From NCBI RefSeq assembly GCF_002760655.1, contig NZ_PDOC01000008.1:1-64000 (forward strand): 64,000 nucleotides of DNA, read 5' to 3'. The notes beneath the pieces were generated by a model. It did not search any database. It was given only the letters and a program-made list of their open reading frames with translations, and was not told the DNA's origin. The DNA is from Massilia eurypsychrophila. Lineage in GTDB: Bacteria > Pseudomonadota > Gammaproteobacteria > Burkholderiales > Burkholderiaceae_D. Positions 45,357 through 56,502 of this stretch are shown here, one piece after another (the first letter of the stretch is position 1; each line of letters starts with the position of its first letter). Both the position numbers and the translations under genes were made by a program.

Positions 45357-45601
45357 CAGGGAGCGGTAAGGGTCAATCGGGGTTGCAGGCCGGCACGGGC
45401 GGCGAAGCGCACCAGCAGGTCGAGGCTGAACTGGGACGTCTTGCCATGCTTGATTTCCGAAACGCGCGCCTGGGTGGTGCCAAGCAAGTCGGCCGCGGTG
45501 GTCTGCGTCAGGCCGGATCGCCGCAGCCACGTTTCCAGCGCGGCCGTGATGGCGGCGCGGATGTCGGCTTCTTCGGCGGCAGGCAGGTTGTGGTGGTTCA
45601 T
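45356..45601 (-). CDS. XRE-type HTH regulator heading the pnuC operon
   Basis: 81 residues from ATG at 45601 (an in-frame ATG at 45625 is possible). Helix-turn-helix: LTQTTAADLLGTTQARVSEI then KHGKTSQFSLDLLVRFAARA, the HigA-like/XRE39 type. Overlap with pnuC suggests it controls the operon or is an antitoxin-like orphan; no toxin gene is adjacent. Confidence 0.82.
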   Translation of the reverse strand: MNHHNLPAAEEADIRAAITAALETWLRRSGLTQTTAADLLGTTQARVSEIKHGKTSQFSLDLLVRFAARAGLQPRLTLTAP

Positions 45602-45670
45602 GGCAACAGCAGTATGCTGCATGCAAGATGCATATGCAATATTTTGAATAAAGATCTTCAGCAGACACAA

Positions 45671-45778
45671 CCGCAGGGGTCTTACCCGGTTTTGCCCTTA
45701 GGGTCAGACCCCGGAGTTGCTGGCGCCGGTGACTCCGGGGTCTGACCCTGACAGAAGAAACGGGTCAGACCCCTGCGG
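45671..45778. repeat. Intergenic repeat, family C (nested inverted repeats)
   Basis: AGGGTCAGACCCCGGAGT (45700-45717) and its exact inverse (45732-45749) form an 18-bp stem with a 14-base loop. Outside it, CCGCAGGGGTCTTACCCG (45671-45688) and CGGGTCAGACCCCTGCGG (45761-45778) pair at 17 of 18 positions. The result is a nested cruciform-like structure between the XRE gene's upstream region and the S46 peptidase terminator. Confidence 0.9.
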
Positions 45779-45795
45779 ACCAGTCCCCTGCGGGC

Positions 45796-45832
45796 AAAAA
45801 AAAGCCGCGGCAGCACCAGGCTGTCGCGGCTT
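45796..45832 (-). terminator. Rho-independent terminator of the S46 peptidase gene
   Basis: On the minus strand AAGCCGCGACAG and CTGCCGCGGCTT pair with one mismatch around a short loop and run into eight T, 18 bp after the stop at 45851. Confidence 0.85.
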
Positions 45833-45850
45833 GTTCGGTTCAAGCGCCGA

Positions 45851-47992
<2,142 letters not shown>

Positions 47993-48077
47993 GATGGGAT
48001 CCCCAGATTGATAATAAAAGCAAGCGGGGAGTATATCGCTGATGGATACGGCTGGAAATGCTTTTTTCGGCACGTAT

Positions 48078-49040
48078 TTACGTCCCGGTACCGCGGCCGC
48101 CCGGCCACGGGCGCAGGTGCCGCAGCCGGCGCAGCACCGTGTAGGCGCCCGGATACTCCGAGCGCAGCAGGATGGCCGCCCTGCCCGCCAGCGTGCGCTG
48201 TTCGCTGTGGTGCAAAATTTCCATGCCGCCCATCATGACGCTGGCGCCGGCGTCGGCGTGGCGGTCGTCGACCTGCGAGCGGCTGGTGTAGTAGCCGGTA
48301 AACGAGCGGTGCGAACACTGCGGCGCGGTGGCCGGCAGGCTGCCGTGGATGGTCATCGAGTTCCACAGCAACAAGTCGCCCTGGCCCATCGCCGGCGCCA
48401 CCAGCGGCAGCGGCCCGCGCGCGGCGAAGTCGGCCACCGCCGCCTGGCAGCGCGCGCTGCGCGGATCAAGCGGAATTTCGCCCGGCACCTGCTGCAGGTG
48501 ACTGCCGGGCAGCACGAAAAAGCGGCCGGCGCCGGGATCGATGTCTTCGGCGGCGATCCAGGCGCCGATCATCGCCGCGCCGCTGGGGTTGTCGCCGGGC
48601 TTGCCGCCGGCCTTGTCGCGGTGCGCGCAGCTTGGCTCGTGACCGTCGAAGTACATCGAGCGCACCAGGCGCACCGGTTCGCCGAATAACGTTTCCAGCG
48701 CGCGCCGCACCACCTTGTCGGTCAGCAGCGCCATGCCGGCGCCCTTGAACTGCGGATAGCGCCGGCTGGAAATGTCGGGCAGGTTCATGATCGGGTAATG
48801 CATGTGGCCGGCGCCGGTGTAGACGTGCGGCTCGTAGCGCGGCGCGGTGGCGCGCTGGAACAAGGCCCGCGTGTCGAGGTGGACTTCTTTCAGGAAGCCG
48901 TCGACGGCCTCGGTGCACAGAGCCGGCGGCAACGCGTGACGGACGACAACGTAGCCTTCGCGCTGGAAATACTCGCGGAACGCGGCCGCGTCGGTCAGCG
49001 CGGGGAAGGCGTCGGAGGCTTCGGATGGCTCGGTGGTCAT
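48078..49040 (-). CDS. Phytanoyl-CoA dioxygenase (PhyH) family protein
   Basis: 320-residue Fe(II)/2-oxoglutarate-type dioxygenase. The facial triad is HRD in CAHRDKAGG and the distal His in MTIHGSLP; the RSFTGYYTSR arginines would bind 2-oxoglutarate. The ATG at 49040 is chosen as the family start; the frame runs further upstream. Substrate unknown; stands alone. Confidence 0.85.
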   Translation of the reverse strand: MTTEPSEASDAFPALTDAAAFREYFQREGYVVVRHALPPALCTEAVDGFLKEVHLDTRALFQRATAPRYEPHVYTGAGHMHYPIMNLPDISSRRYPQFKGAGMALLTDKVVRRALETLFGEPVRLVRSMYFDGHEPSCAHRDKAGGKPGDNPSGAAMIGAWIAAEDIDPGAGRFFVLPGSHLQQVPGEIPLDPRSARCQAAVADFAARGPLPLVAPAMGQGDLLLWNSMTIHGSLPATAPQCSHRSFTGYYTSRSQVDDRHADAGASVMMGGMEILHHSEQRTLAGRAAILLRSEYPGAYTVLRRLRHLRPWPGGRGTGT

Positions 49041-49224
49041 GGTGGCCTGCGGCGCGCTTTTTCGGAGTTGATCAATTCTAGGGGCGCGCGCCTGCGCCCT
49101 GCTGAGGTCTGTCAAGCGCACTGGCGGCGCGCGGCAGAACCATTTGTGTTTTCTACTGTCGAGTGCCCGGAAACGGACAGTGGTGGCCGGGGGCGGGCAA
49201 CGTTTGGCGGGCGCCAACCCAACC

Positions 49225-49262
49225 GGGGTCAGACCCTTGAGAAGCAAAATCGGGTCTGACCC
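49225..49262. repeat. Intergenic repeat, family C (pair of 11-bp palindromes)
   Basis: GGGTCAGACCC (49226-49236) and GGGTCTGACCC (49252-49262) are each self-complementary around a central base and inverted to one another, in the gap before the efflux operon. Confidence 0.75.
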
Positions 49263-49329
49263 TGTGCAGACGCCGGCTGGCACGGTGTTTGCTGTAGAGC
49301 ACACAACTCATCACTTTAATTGCCACCAA

Positions 49330-50577
49330 ATGGATCAACCTGTCAGCCAGCAAGCCATCGACCGGCGCCGCCGCCTCAAGCTGGCCGCCGCCGTCGCCCT
49401 GCTGGCAACGCTGTGCGCCACCGCCTGGGCCATCAACCGCGCCGTGCGGCCGGCTATCGGCGCGGCCGACATCCACGTCGCCGAAGTGCGCCGCGGCGCC
49501 ATCGCCAATACCATCAACGCGTCCGGCGTCGTCATCCCGGTACACGAGGAACTCGTCTCAAGTGCGTTCCAGACCCACGTCGCCAAGGTGCACGCCAAGC
49601 TTGGCCAGCAGGTCAAGGCCGGCGAATTGCTGCTGCAGCTCGACGACAAGACCATCGTGCTGGCGCTCGACGCCGTCAAGGAACAGCTGGCGCAGCAGGA
49701 CAACCGCATCCTCGGCCTGACCCTGGAGATGGAGCAGAAGCGCAAGCAGCTCGTCAGCAGCATCGAGCTGCTCGAGATCGACCTGCAAAGCACCCAGGCC
49801 AAGTGGCAGCGCTTCCAGAGGCTGCGAAAAAGCGGTGCGGTATCGGGCGAGGACATGCTGACGGCCGAACTGAACGTCAAGCGCACCGAGATCCAGCTGC
49901 GCCAGCAGCGCGAGCTGATCGAAGACGTCAAGCGCGCCACCGGCAGCAGCATCGACGGCGCCCGCCTGCAGCAGGCGATCCTGCGCAAGCAGCTGCAGCA
50001 GCAGCAGCAATTGCTCGACCAGGCCAGCGTGCGCGCGCCGTTCGCCGGCATGCTGACAGCGATCCTGGCCGATGAAGGCGCCAGCGTCGCCACCGGCCAG
50101 CTGGTGGCGAAGGTGTCGGAACTGAATAACTACCGGGTCGAAGCGACGCTGTCGGACTTTCATGCGCGCGCGCTGGAAACCGGCCAGGCGGTGCGCGTGG
50201 AGCAGAACGGCAAACAGCTCGCCGGCAAGGTGCAGACGATCCTGCCGGAGATCCAGAACGGCGCCATCAAGCTGCTCGTCGCGCTCGACCAGCCGCACGA
50301 TCCGCAGCTGCGCAACAAGATGCGGGTCGACGTCAACATCGTCACCGAACAGAGAGCCGGCGCGCTGATCGTCGACAGCGGCGCCGCGTTCAACGGCCGC
50401 GGCCCGCAGCCGGCGTTCGTCGTCACCGACGGCGTCGCCCGCAAGCGCATCGTCAACTTCGGCGCCGGCGACGGCCGCGCCGTCGAAATCGTCGCCGGCG
50501 CCACCGCCGGCGAACGCATCATCGTTTCCGACATCAGCCGCTTCAAGGATGCCGACAGCATCCGCATTGCCAACTAA
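49330..50577 (+). CDS. HlyD/MacA-type periplasmic adaptor
   Basis: 415 residues. An N-terminal membrane anchor (about 17-37, LKLAAAVALLATLCATAWAI), a biotinyl-lipoyl-like domain (VAKVHAKLGQQVKAGELLLQ), a long coiled-coil hairpin (about 110-230, rich in Q/L/R including LRKQLQQQQQLLDQ) and a beta-barrel (about 260-390). First gene of the efflux operon, it would couple the ABC pump to an outer-membrane channel, none of which is adjacent. Confidence 0.9.
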   Translation: MDQPVSQQAIDRRRRLKLAAAVALLATLCATAWAINRAVRPAIGAADIHVAEVRRGAIANTINASGVVIPVHEELVSSAFQTHVAKVHAKLGQQVKAGELLLQLDDKTIVLALDAVKEQLAQQDNRILGLTLEMEQKRKQLVSSIELLEIDLQSTQAKWQRFQRLRKSGAVSGEDMLTAELNVKRTEIQLRQQRELIEDVKRATGSSIDGARLQQAILRKQLQQQQQLLDQASVRAPFAGMLTAILADEGASVATGQLVAKVSELNNYRVEATLSDFHARALETGQAVRVEQNGKQLAGKVQTILPEIQNGAIKLLVALDQPHDPQLRNKMRVDVNIVTEQRAGALIVDSGAAFNGRGPQPAFVVTDGVARKRIVNFGAGDGRAVEIVAGATAGERIIVSDISRFKDADSIRIAN

Positions 50578-50591
50578 CTTTGAAAGCCACC

Positions 50592-51254
50592 ATGATCCGC
50601 TTAGAGAACGTCAGCAAGACCTACCAGACCGACAAGGTCGAAACGCTGGCGCTGAACGCCATCGATCTGCACGTCAAGAAGGGCGAATTCGTCGCCATGA
50701 TGGGCCCATCGGGCTGCGGCAAGAGCACGCTGCTCAACCTCATCGGCCTGCTCGACCGGCCCGGCGCCGGCACCGTCAGCATCGACGGCATCCCGCTCAA
50801 GTCCTACCGCGACAAGTATGTCGCGCAGCTGCGCAACAGCACCTTCGGCTTCATCTTCCAGAGCTTTCACCTGATCCCGGACTTGCGCGTGATCGACAAC
50901 GTCGAACTGCCGCTGCTATACCGCAGCATGGGCGCGGCCGAGCGGCGCCAGGCGGCGCGCGCGATGCTGGAAAAAGTCGGCCTGGGCGCGCGCATGGACC
51001 ACTATCCGAACCAGCTCTCCGGCGGCCAGCAGCAGCGCGTAGCGATCGCCCGCGCGATGGTCGGCAAGCCGCAGGTGCTGCTGGCGGACGAACCGACCGG
51101 TAACCTCGACAGCAAGATGGGCGCCGAGGTGATGGACATCCTGCTGCAGCTAAACCGCGAAGGCACCACCGTGGTGATGGTCACCCACGACGAGCGCGAA
51201 GCCAAAGCGGCCGGGCGCATCGTGCGCGTGTTCGACGGCCAGCTGGTCGCCTAG
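50592..51254 (+). CDS. ABC transporter ATP-binding protein (MacB/LolD type)
   Basis: 220 residues: Walker [11 protein letters not shown]-loop in [11 protein letters not shown], signature [15 protein letters not shown], Walker [13 protein letters not shown] and the H-loop in VTHDERE. The [18 protein letters not shown] region is the LolD/MacB type. Pairs with the two FtsX-like permeases downstream. Confidence 0.93.
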   Translation: MIRLENVSKTYQTDKVETLALNAIDLHVKKGEFVAMMGPSGCGKSTLLNLIGLLDRPGAGTVSIDGIPLKSYRDKYVAQLRNSTFGFIFQSFHLIPDLRVIDNVELPLLYRSMGAAERRQAARAMLEKVGLGARMDHYPNQLSGGQQQRVAIARAMVGKPQVLLADEPTGNLDSKMGAEVMDILLQLNREGTTVVMVTHDEREAKAAGRIVRVFDGQLVA

Positions 51255-51264
51255 GAGAAAACGC

Positions 51265-52497
51265 ATGCTCAGAAATTACCTGATGACCGCCTGGAACGTC
51301 TTTATGCGCCGCAAGCTTTTCACCGCCATTAATCTGTTGTGCATCGTGCTCACGCTGGTGGTGCTGATGGTGGTCACCGCGCTGCTCGAGACGATGTTCT
51401 TCCCGCGCGGCGTGGAAGGCAAGAGCGACCGCTTCCTGCAGGTGATGATGGTCGAGGCCAGCGGGCCGCACACCCGCATCAACAGCCAGCCCGGCTACAA
51501 GCTGATCGACAAATACCTCAAGCCGATGAAGTCGGCCGAACTGGTCTCGGCGGTGAGCATGCCGCGCAGCGTGTCGGCGTACAAGGACGGCCAGGTGCAC
51601 GCGCTGCAGATGCGCCACACCGACGCCGAGTACTGGAAGATCCTCGACTTTCGCGTGCTGGCCGGGCGCGTGATCGGCGCCGAGGATGTCGCCAACGGCC
51701 GCGCGGTGGCGGTGATCAACGCGTCGTCGGCGCGCCAGCTGTTCCAGGACAAGCCAGCGCTGGGCCAGCAAATTAGCGTCGGCGGCCAGTCGTTCGAGAT
51801 CGTCGGCGTCGTCGAGGATGCGATGCACGTCAACGCCTTTGCCGACATCTGGGCGCCGCTGACGGCGTCGCCATCGTCGGACTACAAGACGCAGTACACC
51901 GGCAATTTCTCCGCCCTGCTGCTGGCGCCGAAGGCTTCCGATCTGCCGCAGCTGCGCCACGAGGTCGAGCAGATCGCTCGCACGGTGCAGTTCGACGACC
52001 CGAAGAAAATCACCCGCGTGCAGCTGTGGGCCGACTCCAAGCTCGACCTGTTCGCCCGCGCCGCGACCAACGCGCGCGGCGCCGATTCGGGCGCCGGCAA
52101 GGTAATGGCGATCGTCGCCGCGGCAATGCTGCTGTTTATGCTGCTGCCGGCGCTGAACCTGGTCAACCTGAACACCGGCCGCATCATGGAACGGCGCTCC
52201 GAGATCGGCGTGCGCAAGGCCTTCGGCGCCACCAGCGCCCAGCTGGTATGCCAGCTCATCGTCGAGAACATGCTGCTGTGCGTGGCCGGCGGCGCCATCG
52301 GCCTGTTCGCCGCCCGCGTGGTGCTGTGGTGGCTGGAAGGATCCGGCCTGGTGCCGTACCTGAAAGTGGACATGAATTTGGCGATCTTCGGCTACGGGTT
52401 GCTGCTGTCGCTGCTGTTTGGGCTGATCTCCGGCGTGATCCCCGCCTGGAAGATGTCGCGCCTCGATCCTGCCCACGCCCTGAAGGGAAATGCCTGA
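51265..52497 (+). CDS. ABC transporter permease, FtsX/MacB type (first)
   Basis: 410 residues with one N-terminal membrane helix (about 20-42), a large periplasmic MacB-type core domain (about 50-275), and three C-terminal helices. The RRSEIGVRKAFGATSAQL coupling helix is typical of FtsX-type permeases. The stop overlaps the next gene by one base (TGATG). Confidence 0.92.
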   Translation: MLRNYLMTAWNVFMRRKLFTAINLLCIVLTLVVLMVVTALLETMFFPRGVEGKSDRFLQVMMVEASGPHTRINSQPGYKLIDKYLKPMKSAELVSAVSMPRSVSAYKDGQVHALQMRHTDAEYWKILDFRVLAGRVIGAEDVANGRAVAVINASSARQLFQDKPALGQQISVGGQSFEIVGVVEDAMHVNAFADIWAPLTASPSSDYKTQYTGNFSALLLAPKASDLPQLRHEVEQIARTVQFDDPKKITRVQLWADSKLDLFARAATNARGADSGAGKVMAIVAAAMLLFMLLPALNLVNLNTGRIMERRSEIGVRKAFGATSAQLVCQLIVENMLLCVAGGAIGLFAARVVLWWLEGSGLVPYLKVDMNLAIFGYGLLLSLLFGLISGVIPAWKMSRLDPAHALKGNA

Positions 52498-53699
52498 TGT
52501 TCCGCCACATGATGAAACTGATCTGGAAACGCAAATCCAGGAACCTGATGCTGAGCCTTGAAATCCTGCTCGCGTTCCTGATCGTGTTCGCCATCGCCGC
52601 CGCGTGCGCGCGCTACAACCAGTTGTACCGGCTGCCGCTCGGCTTCGCCTACCAGGACGTCTGGTCGGTGAACCTGACCGGCGGCGCCGGGCGCGAAGTC
52701 AAGCTCGATGGCGCCGTCTTCGACCGCTTCAAGCGCAGCCTGGCCGCCATGCCGCAGATCGAGAACGTGGCGTATTCCACCTTCTCGCCGTACCAGCGCC
52801 AGACCATGCGTACCGACTTCGTCCCGCCCGGCGGCGGCGCGCGCATCGAGGCCGACATGCTCGACGCCAGCGACGACTATTTTCAAGTAACTGGCATGCG
52901 CCTGCTCGAGGGCCGCTGGTATTCGGCCGTCGACGACGGCGCCGCGACGGTGCCGGTGGTGATCACCCGCAGCCTGGCCGAGAAGCTCTATCCGGGCCAG
53001 TCGGCCGTCGGCAGAGAGTTTTCCGACAGCGAGCCTGATGCCAAGAAGCCGCGCATGCTGAAGGTCACTGGCGTGATCGAGGCGTTCCGCAGCCACGGCG
53101 AGCTGATGACGCCGGTGCACTTCATCTTCCTGCGCTTCGCCCCGCCGGCCAGCGACGCCGACGTCAACACGATCATGCTGAAGGTACGCCCCGGCACCGA
53201 GCGCGCATTCGAGGAAGCGCTGGTGCGCCAGCTCAAGCTGGTGCGCAATGACCTCAGTTACGCCGTCGCGCCGCTTCCGGAGCTGCGCGCCAGCCGATTA
53301 CGCGAAGACCTCACGCCGCTCGTCATCATGGCGGTGATCGCCGCCTTCATGCTGGCGATGGTCGGCTTTGGCCTGTTCGGCGTACTGTGGCAAAACACCA
53401 CCCAGCGCATCCCCGAAATCGGCTTGCGCCGCGCGATTGGCGCCAGCCGCGCGCAGATCTACGGCCAGATCATCGGCGAGCAGCTGCTACTAAGTTCAGC
53501 GGCGATGGCCGTCGCGCTGATGCTGCTGGTGCAGCTGCCGATCACCGGCGCGCTTGGCGCAAGCCTGAACTGGCAGGTCTTCCTGACCGCGGCGGCACTA
53601 TCGATGGCGGTGATCTATCTGATATCCTTGCTATGCTCGCTGTACCCGGGTTGGCGCGCGAGCCGTCTGAGCCCGACCGAAGCGCTGCATTACGAATAG
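52497..53699 (+). CDS. ABC transporter permease, FtsX/MacB type (second)
   Basis: 400 residues with the same architecture: N-terminal helix (LEILLAFLIVFAIAAACA), periplasmic domain (about 45-280), three C-terminal helices and a QRIPEIGLRRAIGASRAQIY coupling helix. It forms a heterodimeric exporter with the first permease, since both are translated together. Confidence 0.92.
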   Translation: MFRHMMKLIWKRKSRNLMLSLEILLAFLIVFAIAAACARYNQLYRLPLGFAYQDVWSVNLTGGAGREVKLDGAVFDRFKRSLAAMPQIENVAYSTFSPYQRQTMRTDFVPPGGGARIEADMLDASDDYFQVTGMRLLEGRWYSAVDDGAATVPVVITRSLAEKLYPGQSAVGREFSDSEPDAKKPRMLKVTGVIEAFRSHGELMTPVHFIFLRFAPPASDADVNTIMLKVRPGTERAFEEALVRQLKLVRNDLSYAVAPLPELRASRLREDLTPLVIMAVIAAFMLAMVGFGLFGVLWQNTTQRIPEIGLRRAIGASRAQIYGQIIGEQLLLSSAAMAVALMLLVQLPITGALGASLNWQVFLTAAALSMAVIYLISLLCSLYPGWRASRLSPTEALHYE

Positions 53700-53720
53700 C
53701 CTGGAACCTACGCCACAACG

Positions 53721-55118
53721 ATGATCGACATTCCCCGTACTTTGCGCATTCTGGTGGTCGACGACGACCACGCCGTCCAGGTGTCGCTGGCCCTGCTGCT
53801 CAAGCAATCGGGCTACGCCGCGCGCTGCTGCGACGGCGCCGCCCAGGCGCTGGCGCTGCTCGCTGCCGAACCGTTCGACCTGGTCCTGCAGGACATGAAT
53901 TTTTCGCTGCAGACCAGCGGCGAAGAAGGCCTGGCGCTGCTGGCCGCCATCAAGGAGCGCCATCCCGGCGTGCCGGTGCTGTTGATGACGGCGTGGGGCT
54001 CGATCGCGCTGGCGGTGCGCGGCGTGCAGGCCGGCGCCGCCAATTTTTTCACCAAGCCGTGGGACAACCTGCAGCTGGCGCATCTGGTCGGCGCCACCTT
54101 GCAGCTCGAAGCGCCCTCGCCGACCCGCGTCACGCGCGCCTCGCTCGACGCCCAGTACGATTTCTCGAATATCATCGGCGAGCACCCCAAGCTGCTGCGC
54201 GTGCTCGCCACCATCGGCCAGGTCGCCGCCACCCGCGCACCGGTGCTGATCCTCGGCGAAAGCGGCACCGGCAAGGAGCTCGTCGCCGACGCCATCCACC
54301 GCAACAGCCCACGCGCAGCGCGCGCCGCCGTCAAGATCAACATGGGCGCGATCACGCCGTCGCTGTTCGAGTCCGAGATGTTCGGCCACGTGCGCGGCGC
54401 CTTCACCGACGCCAAGCTCGATCGCCGCGGCCACATCGCCTGCGCCCACGACAGCACGCTGTTCATGGACGAAATCGGAGAACTGAATCGCGCCGACCAG
54501 GTCAAGCTGCTGCGCGTGCTGCAGGACCAGCGCTATCAGCCGGTGGGGGCCAGCCGCAGCGAGCAGGCCGACGTGCGCATTGTCTCGGCCACCAACCAGG
54601 AGCTGGCCGAACTGGTGGCCGCGGGCGACTTTCGCGAAGACCTGTTCTACCGCCTGAACCTGATCACGATCCGGCTGCCGCCGCTGCGCGAGCGCCGCAG
54701 CGACATTGCGCTGCTGGCATCGCACATCGTCAGTGCGGTGGCCGACGGCTACGGCCTGGGCGCGGCGTCAATCACGCCGCAGGCGATGGAGTGGCTCAGC
54801 GCGCAGCCGTGGCCGGGCAATATCCGCCAGCTGCGCCAGACGCTCGAGCGCACCTTGCTCCTGGGCGGCAAGAGCCAGCTGACCCAGGCCGACTTTATCG
54901 GTGCCGACCAGCGTGACCAGGCCGGCGCCGGCAACCGCCTCGGTGTCGACGGCATGACGCTCGAACAGGTCGAGCGCCACATGATCGAAGCGGCGATGAC
55001 ACAGCACCAGGGGAACATCTCGCGGGTGGCCAAGGCGCTGGGCCTGTCGCGCACCGCGCTGTACCGCCGGCTCGGGCGGCATGGCCTCGGCAGCGCCGAG
55101 CAGGAGGCCGGCGCATGA
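53721..55118 (+). CDS. NtrC-family sigma-54-dependent response regulator
   Basis: 465 residues: receiver domain with D58 in LVLQDMNF, AAA+ domain with Walker A GESGTGKE (K185), a sigma-54 contact loop reading GAFTDA (226-231, a known variant of GAFTGA), LFMDEIGEL, and a C-terminal Fis-type HTH (GNISRVAKALGLSRTALYRR). It should activate a sigma-54 promoter when phosphorylated by the adjacent kinase. It is located directly after the exporter genes, which are the likely targets. Confidence 0.92.
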   Translation: MIDIPRTLRILVVDDDHAVQVSLALLLKQSGYAARCCDGAAQALALLAAEPFDLVLQDMNFSLQTSGEEGLALLAAIKERHPGVPVLLMTAWGSIALAVRGVQAGAANFFTKPWDNLQLAHLVGATLQLEAPSPTRVTRASLDAQYDFSNIIGEHPKLLRVLATIGQVAATRAPVLILGESGTGKELVADAIHRNSPRAARAAVKINMGAITPSLFESEMFGHVRGAFTDAKLDRRGHIACAHDSTLFMDEIGELNRADQVKLLRVLQDQRYQPVGASRSEQADVRIVSATNQELAELVAAGDFREDLFYRLNLITIRLPPLRERRSDIALLASHIVSAVADGYGLGAASITPQAMEWLSAQPWPGNIRQLRQTLERTLLLGGKSQLTQADFIGADQRDQAGAGNRLGVDGMTLEQVERHMIEAAMTQHQGNISRVAKALGLSRTALYRRLGRHGLGSAEQEAGA

Positions 55119-56476
55119 CCTTGCGCCTGCGGCTGCACGCCTACCTGGTCGCCATGCACCTGCTGTTCTTCGCCATTGCGGCGCTGCTGTTCCTGCAGCG
55201 CCCCCTGCTGTTCGTCGCCGCCGAACTGCTGCTGCTGGCCAGCCTGGCCGTTGGTTTTTATCTGGTACGGCGCGCGCTCGAGCCGCTCGGTTACACCCAG
55301 CGCTTCCACGACCTGCTGCAGGACCAGAACTACGCCGGCCGGCTGACGCGCACGGCGGTGCCCGAGCTCGACGAACTGGTCAAGGTCTTCAACACCATGC
55401 TCGGCATGCTGTACCGCGAGCGGCTCGAGATCGGCGAGCAGCAAGGCTTCCTCGACCGCCTGCTCGAAGCGACGCCGGGCGCGGTGCTGGTGTTCGACTT
55501 CGACGGCGCCATCAGCCTGGTCAACGCCAGTGCGATGGCGCTGCTGGAACTGGAACGCCCGCATGGCAAGCTGCTGGCCGACGCCGGCGGCGGCGAGCGC
55601 GCGCGCGATCTGCTGGCGCAGCTGGGCGCGCTGCCGCTTGGCGACAGCCGGCTGCTGACCGACCTCGATGGGCGCCGCTACCGCGGCCAGCGCGGCCAGT
55701 TCTTCGACCGTGGCTTCGCGCGCCACTTCCTGATGGTCGAGGAACTGACGGCCGAACTGGAAAGCTCGGAGCGCGCCACCTACGAAAAGCTGGTGCGCGT
55801 GCTGGCGCATGAAGTAAACAACACGGTGGCGGCCACCGGCTCGGTACTCGACTCGCTGCTGTACTACCGCGACCAGCTGGCCGAACGCGACGGCGTCGAT
55901 TTCGCCACCGCGATCGAGGCGGTCAAGCGGCGCAACGCCAGCCTCGGCGAATTCATCGAGCGCTTCACGCGCGTGGTCAAGATGCCGGAGCCGGAGCTGC
56001 GCCCGGCCAGCATCAAGGCGATGATGGACGATATCATCTGGCTCAACCGCGAGCAGTGCAAGCGGCGCGGCATCGAGATCGGCTGGAGCCGCTGCGACGA
56101 GGTGGCGCCGCAGCGCATCGACAGCCAGCTGATGGAGCAGGCCTTGATCAACATCGTCAAGAACGCGCTGGAGGCGGTCGAAGCGAGCGGCCAGCAAGGC
56201 GGCTACATCCGCCTCGGCCTGGTCGACGGCGCCGGCGGGCCGACGCTGTCGGTGGTCGATTCGGGCAACCAGCTCGGCAAAGTGCCGGCGCGCCAGCTGT
56301 TCACGCCCTTTTTCAGCACCAAGAAAGGCGGCCAGGGAATCGGCCTGGTGTTCGTGCGCGAAGTGCTGAACCGGCATGGCTTTCCGTATACGCTGGCCGC
56401 CACCGGCGACGGCGCCACGCGCTTTGCGATCAGGTTTGCATCGCACGGTGAGCATCGGCCGCGTGATAGGGTCTGA
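55115..56476 (+). CDS. NtrY-like sensor histidine kinase
   Basis: 453 residues: two N-terminal helices (about 8-50) with only a short periplasmic loop, a HAMP/PAS-like region (about 60-215), an H-box with H232 reading LAHEVNNTVAA, and a HATPase domain with NIVKNALEAVE and KKGGQGIGLVF. The H-box has N-N-T where most kinases have K/R-N-P. The short loop suggests that the signal is sensed in the membrane. Overlaps the regulator by 4 bp. Its last codons (D-R-V-stop) run into the repeat at 56469. Confidence 0.9.
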   Translation: MTLRLRLHAYLVAMHLLFFAIAALLFLQRPLLFVAAELLLLASLAVGFYLVRRALEPLGYTQRFHDLLQDQNYAGRLTRTAVPELDELVKVFNTMLGMLYRERLEIGEQQGFLDRLLEATPGAVLVFDFDGAISLVNASAMALLELERPHGKLLADAGGGERARDLLAQLGALPLGDSRLLTDLDGRRYRGQRGQFFDRGFARHFLMVEELTAELESSERATYEKLVRVLAHEVNNTVAATGSVLDSLLYYRDQLAERDGVDFATAIEAVKRRNASLGEFIERFTRVVKMPEPELRPASIKAMMDDIIWLNREQCKRRGIEIGWSRCDEVAPQRIDSQLMEQALINIVKNALEAVEASGQQGGYIRLGLVDGAGGPTLSVVDSGNQLGKVPARQLFTPFFSTKKGGQGIGLVFVREVLNRHGFPYTLAATGDGATRFAIRFASHGEHRPRDRV

Positions 56477-56495
56477 CCCCGGCGGGTCGCACCCC
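56469..56495. repeat. Intergenic repeat, family C (short copy on a stop codon)
   Basis: GGGTCTGACCCC followed by the degenerate GGGTCGCACCCC. The TGA inside the first unit is the stop codon of the histidine kinase gene. Confidence 0.65.
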
Positions 56496-56502
56496 GGCGC
56501 CG

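Noticed and set aside
45356-45601. Toxin-antitoxin module from the XRE regulator
   Set aside because: No adjacent small toxin gene; the regulator overlaps pnuC instead.
54396-54413. GAFTDA in place of GAFTGA as a sign of a non-functional sigma-54 activator
   Set aside because: This variant is common in NtrC-type regulators thought to be active, so it is not evidence of loss of function.
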